A stretch of 7,056 bases of DNA from Thalassospiraceae bacterium (lineage in GTDB: Bacteria; Pseudomonadota; Alphaproteobacteria; Rhodospirillales; Magnetovibrionaceae). The notes under the pieces were generated by a model. It was not told where the DNA came from and did not search any database. It worked only from the letters and a program-made list of their open reading frames with translations. Below, in pieces: positions 6,001 to 7,056 of this stretch. The stretch covers positions 1 to 7,056 of the forward strand of contig DAOWFT010000128.1 of the NCBI GenBank assembly GCA_030637845.1, written 5' to 3'. The position numbers and the translations under genes are program-made. How positions within the stretch are numbered: position 1 is the stretch's first letter; each line of letters opens with the position of its first letter.

Positions 6001-6501
6001 TTATCGGCTATTTTCTGAAGGGATAATTCTAAACGAAAATGACGGGTTTTGCAGATACTTTTTTAATGGCTTGATGAGGACGAACCCCATATGGACGAAT
6101 ATTACCACCGGCGTAAACTCGGCAATACCTTCGTGCAGGTCTTCCAGCGCGGGAATAATATCGGCAATCGCGCCGGTCGCCGACGCCAACCCGATGCTGC
6201 CGAGCAATGCCACCGCGATCCACGCCAATAGTGGATTGCGCGCCTTGCCGCCCGAGCGAAACTTATCCAGCCAGATGCGGGTGGCGGCCATGGGGTTGGG
6301 CAGGGAAAGGGGTGATTTGGGTCGCGCCAACAGTCCCGCCAGCACCCTGATGATGACGGCCGCCAGCACCAGATAGCCAGCGAAAAGGTGCATGGCATAG
6401 ATGTCTTCGCTCACATAGGAGACGATAAATCCGCCGGAGAAGGTGGCGTGCCACAGCAGCAAAAACTGGCTTTGAATGCGATTGGGGATGCGTAGGGTCA
6501 T
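6001..6501 (-). CDS. Membrane cytochrome b561-like protein, four histidines, partner of DHC
   Basis: This 166-residue inner-membrane protein has hydrophobic segments near residues 13-30, 36-58, 91-108 and 129-143. Four histidines lie in or beside these segments: His18 (LLWHATF), His38 (AMHLFAG), His123 (LEDLHEG) and His137 (IFVHMGF). That is the pattern expected for two bis-His b hemes in the prokaryotic cytochrome b561/hydrogenase cytochrome b family. The RNPLLAW segment (88-94) after a cytoplasmic loop is typical of that family. The ATG at 6501 was preferred to a start at 6642: the longer reading would translate the hexanucleotide repeat as a Met/Thr/Val string and overlap the upstream small gene. 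The chosen ATG lies 4 nt after that gene's stop, with GGA 7 nt before it. It likely moves electrons between the quinone pool and the diheme cytochrome c encoded 13 nt downstream. Confidence 0.88.
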   Translation of the reverse strand: MTLRIPNRIQSQFLLLWHATFSGGFIVSYVSEDIYAMHLFAGYLVLAAVIIRVLAGLLARPKSPLSLPNPMAATRIWLDKFRSGGKARNPLLAWIAVALLGSIGLASATGAIADIIPALEDLHEGIAEFTPVVIFVHMGFVLIKPLKKYLQNPSFSFRIIPSENSR

Positions 6502-6505
6502 GGCT

Positions 6506-6688
6506 TCATCCGTCCCAACGCTTATGGTCATGGTCATGGTCACGGTCATGGTCACGGTCATGGTCACGACCATGCGAGGAATTGCCGGGGGCTTCGAGCC
6601 CGCTGCCCAAGGTAACGCCGTAGCCACCAGCCAGCACGCCAATGATGAGCGCGGACAATAAGGAGTGGCGGAACATTTTTTTAATCAT
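6506..6688 (-). CDS. Small exported or membrane-anchored His/Asp-repeat protein, first gene of the cytochrome operon
   Basis: This 60-residue frame is not recognised as a named family. Residues 1-8 are basic (Lys3, Lys4, Arg7). Residues 9-28 form one hydrophobic segment that could be a signal peptide or an anchor. The tail from residue 39 is a near-regular Asp-His/Asp-Arg alternation with six histidines (39, 43, 47, 51, 53, 55), ending in KRWDG. Support for translation is good: a full GGAGG at 6697-6701 lies 8 nt before the ATG, and the stop lies 4 nt before the cytochrome b ATG, giving tight coupling. The tail would be periplasmic and could bind Zn, Cu, Ni or heme iron; that is inference from composition. 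Because the tail is encoded by a tandem hexamer, its length may differ among strains. Confidence 0.72.
   Translation of the reverse strand: MIKKMFRHSLLSALIIGVLAGGYGVTLGSGLEAPGNSSHGRDHDRDHDRDHDHDHKRWDG
6524..6571. repeat. Tandem hexanucleotide repeat, eight units
   Basis: On the plus strand the units read ATGGTC three times (6524-6541), then ACGGTC, ATGGTC, ACGGTC, ATGGTC and a diverged ACGACC (6566-6571). On the minus strand these are GACCAT (Asp-His) and GACCGT (Asp-Arg) codon pairs of the small gene. A 6-bp unit preserves the frame whatever the copy number. Confidence 0.95.
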
Positions 6689-6975
6689 GACGACAACCTC
6701 CGGTGTTGGAAGAGTTGCCGAAGATTAGCAAAGCCTCAATGAGCCTAGCCTGAAGGCATGGTTCAGGTGTAGTTCATGTCGCTCCGGATTGGCCCGCGGC
6801 CTAGGCTAAAGGGATATGTAATGGTGGAATTATAGCGAACAAAATGGTGCCGGCTGCGGTAGCGAACCCGCAACTTGATCATACGAACGAACGCGCACGG
6901 ACACGGCATATGAAACAGCGGCGCATAAATTATGTCATGCATCGTTTTTGTTTTTTATGTAGCAGCGGGAAAGGT
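6689..6975. other. Intergenic leader upstream of the cytochrome operon
   Basis: No convincing gene is seen in these 287 bp. Near the operon start is a 6-bp hairpin, CCTGAA (6749-6754)/TTCAGG (6762-6767), and a 7-bp inverted pair AGCCTAG (6742-6748)/CTAGGCT (6801-6807). On the minus strand TATAAT occurs at 6834-6829 without a recognisable -35 hexamer. A T-rich stretch at 6949-6959 follows AT-rich inverted bases on the plus strand, but no plus-strand gene precedes it. Confidence 0.55.
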
Positions 6976-7056
6976 CTATAGATTATTGCGCAGCATGCCT
7001 GCCACCACGATGCTGGTGGGAATTGACAGCAGCGCACCAAGGGCAACCGCGCCGAC
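6976..7056 (-). CDS. C-terminal end of an unidentified hydrophobic protein (partial)
   Basis: Reading leftward from the right edge, 26 codons are open and end in TAG at 6978-6976. The peptide is strongly hydrophobic (VGAVALGALLSIPTSIVVAG) and finishes with a short polar tail, MLRNNL. This resembles the last transmembrane helix of a permease or other integral membrane protein. The fragment is too short to assign a family, and chance openness over 26 codons cannot be excluded. It ends about 290 nt upstream of the cytochrome operon on the same strand. Confidence 0.45.
   Translation of the reverse strand, partial: VGAVALGALLSIPTSIVVAGMLRNNL

Noticed and set aside
6001..6642. Longer cytochrome b reading starting at 6642
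   Set aside because: Its first 47 residues translate the tandem repeat into a Met-Thr-Val string and overlap the small gene in another frame. The 6501 start gives a normal family N-terminus right after the upstream stop.
6829..6834. TATAAT on the minus strand upstream of the cytochrome operon
   Set aside because: No -35-like hexamer lies at a 15-19 bp spacing; it was kept only as a note in the intergenic entry.
6995..7056. Plus-strand open frame beginning ATG at 6995
   Set aside because: No ribosome site precedes it and its composition is unremarkable. The opposite strand reads a coherent hydrophobic helix ending in a stop.

Overview
The window most likely comes from a respiring Gram-negative bacterium, probably an alphaproteobacterium. 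This is inferred from gene content and protein style: a SoeA-type molybdoenzyme, a three-gene quaternary-amine ABC transporter, a Pseudomonas/Rhizobium-type D-3-hydroxybutyrate dehydrogenase, and a diheme cytochrome c/cytochrome b pair. Genes are of moderate GC, while the 959-1406 intergenic region is strikingly AT-rich. No IS element, CRISPR array, tRNA or rRNA was seen.

Layout. (1) 1-958, minus strand: the N-terminal third of a molybdopterin-bisMGD oxidoreductase, most like the sulfite dehydrogenase subunit SoeA; it runs off the left edge. (2) 959-1406: a 448-bp divergent control region with several inverted and direct repeats. (3) 1407-4595, plus strand: a complete proX-proW-proV operon for glycine betaine/proline-type osmolyte uptake. 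proX starts at TTG, an intrinsic terminator separates proX from proW, and proW and proV overlap by 8 nt. (4) 4613-5395, minus strand: a complete bdhA, convergent with proV, whose terminator hairpin overlaps its own stop codon. (5) 5490-6688, minus strand: a compact three-gene redox operon. It holds a 60-residue membrane-anchored or exported His/Asp-rich protein, a four-helix cytochrome b561-like protein with four candidate heme-ligand histidines, and a periplasmic diheme cytochrome c of the DHC family. (6) 6689-6975: an intergenic leader with no convincing gene. (7) 6976-7056, minus strand: the last 26 residues of an unidentified hydrophobic protein.

How the genes fit together. ProX captures a quaternary amine in the periplasm, ProW forms the channel, and ProV is the ATPase with a CBS-type regulatory tail. 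BdhA links poly-hydroxybutyrate/ketone-body carbon to NADH. The cytochrome b plus DHC pair looks like a membrane-to-periplasm electron-transfer module. It resembles the DHC/cytochrome b part of the sphaeroides-heme-protein (SHP) cluster, but no SHP gene is visible. The least familiar item is the small His/Asp-repeat protein that begins this operon. It is encoded by a hexanucleotide tandem repeat and preceded by a strong Shine-Dalgarno sequence.
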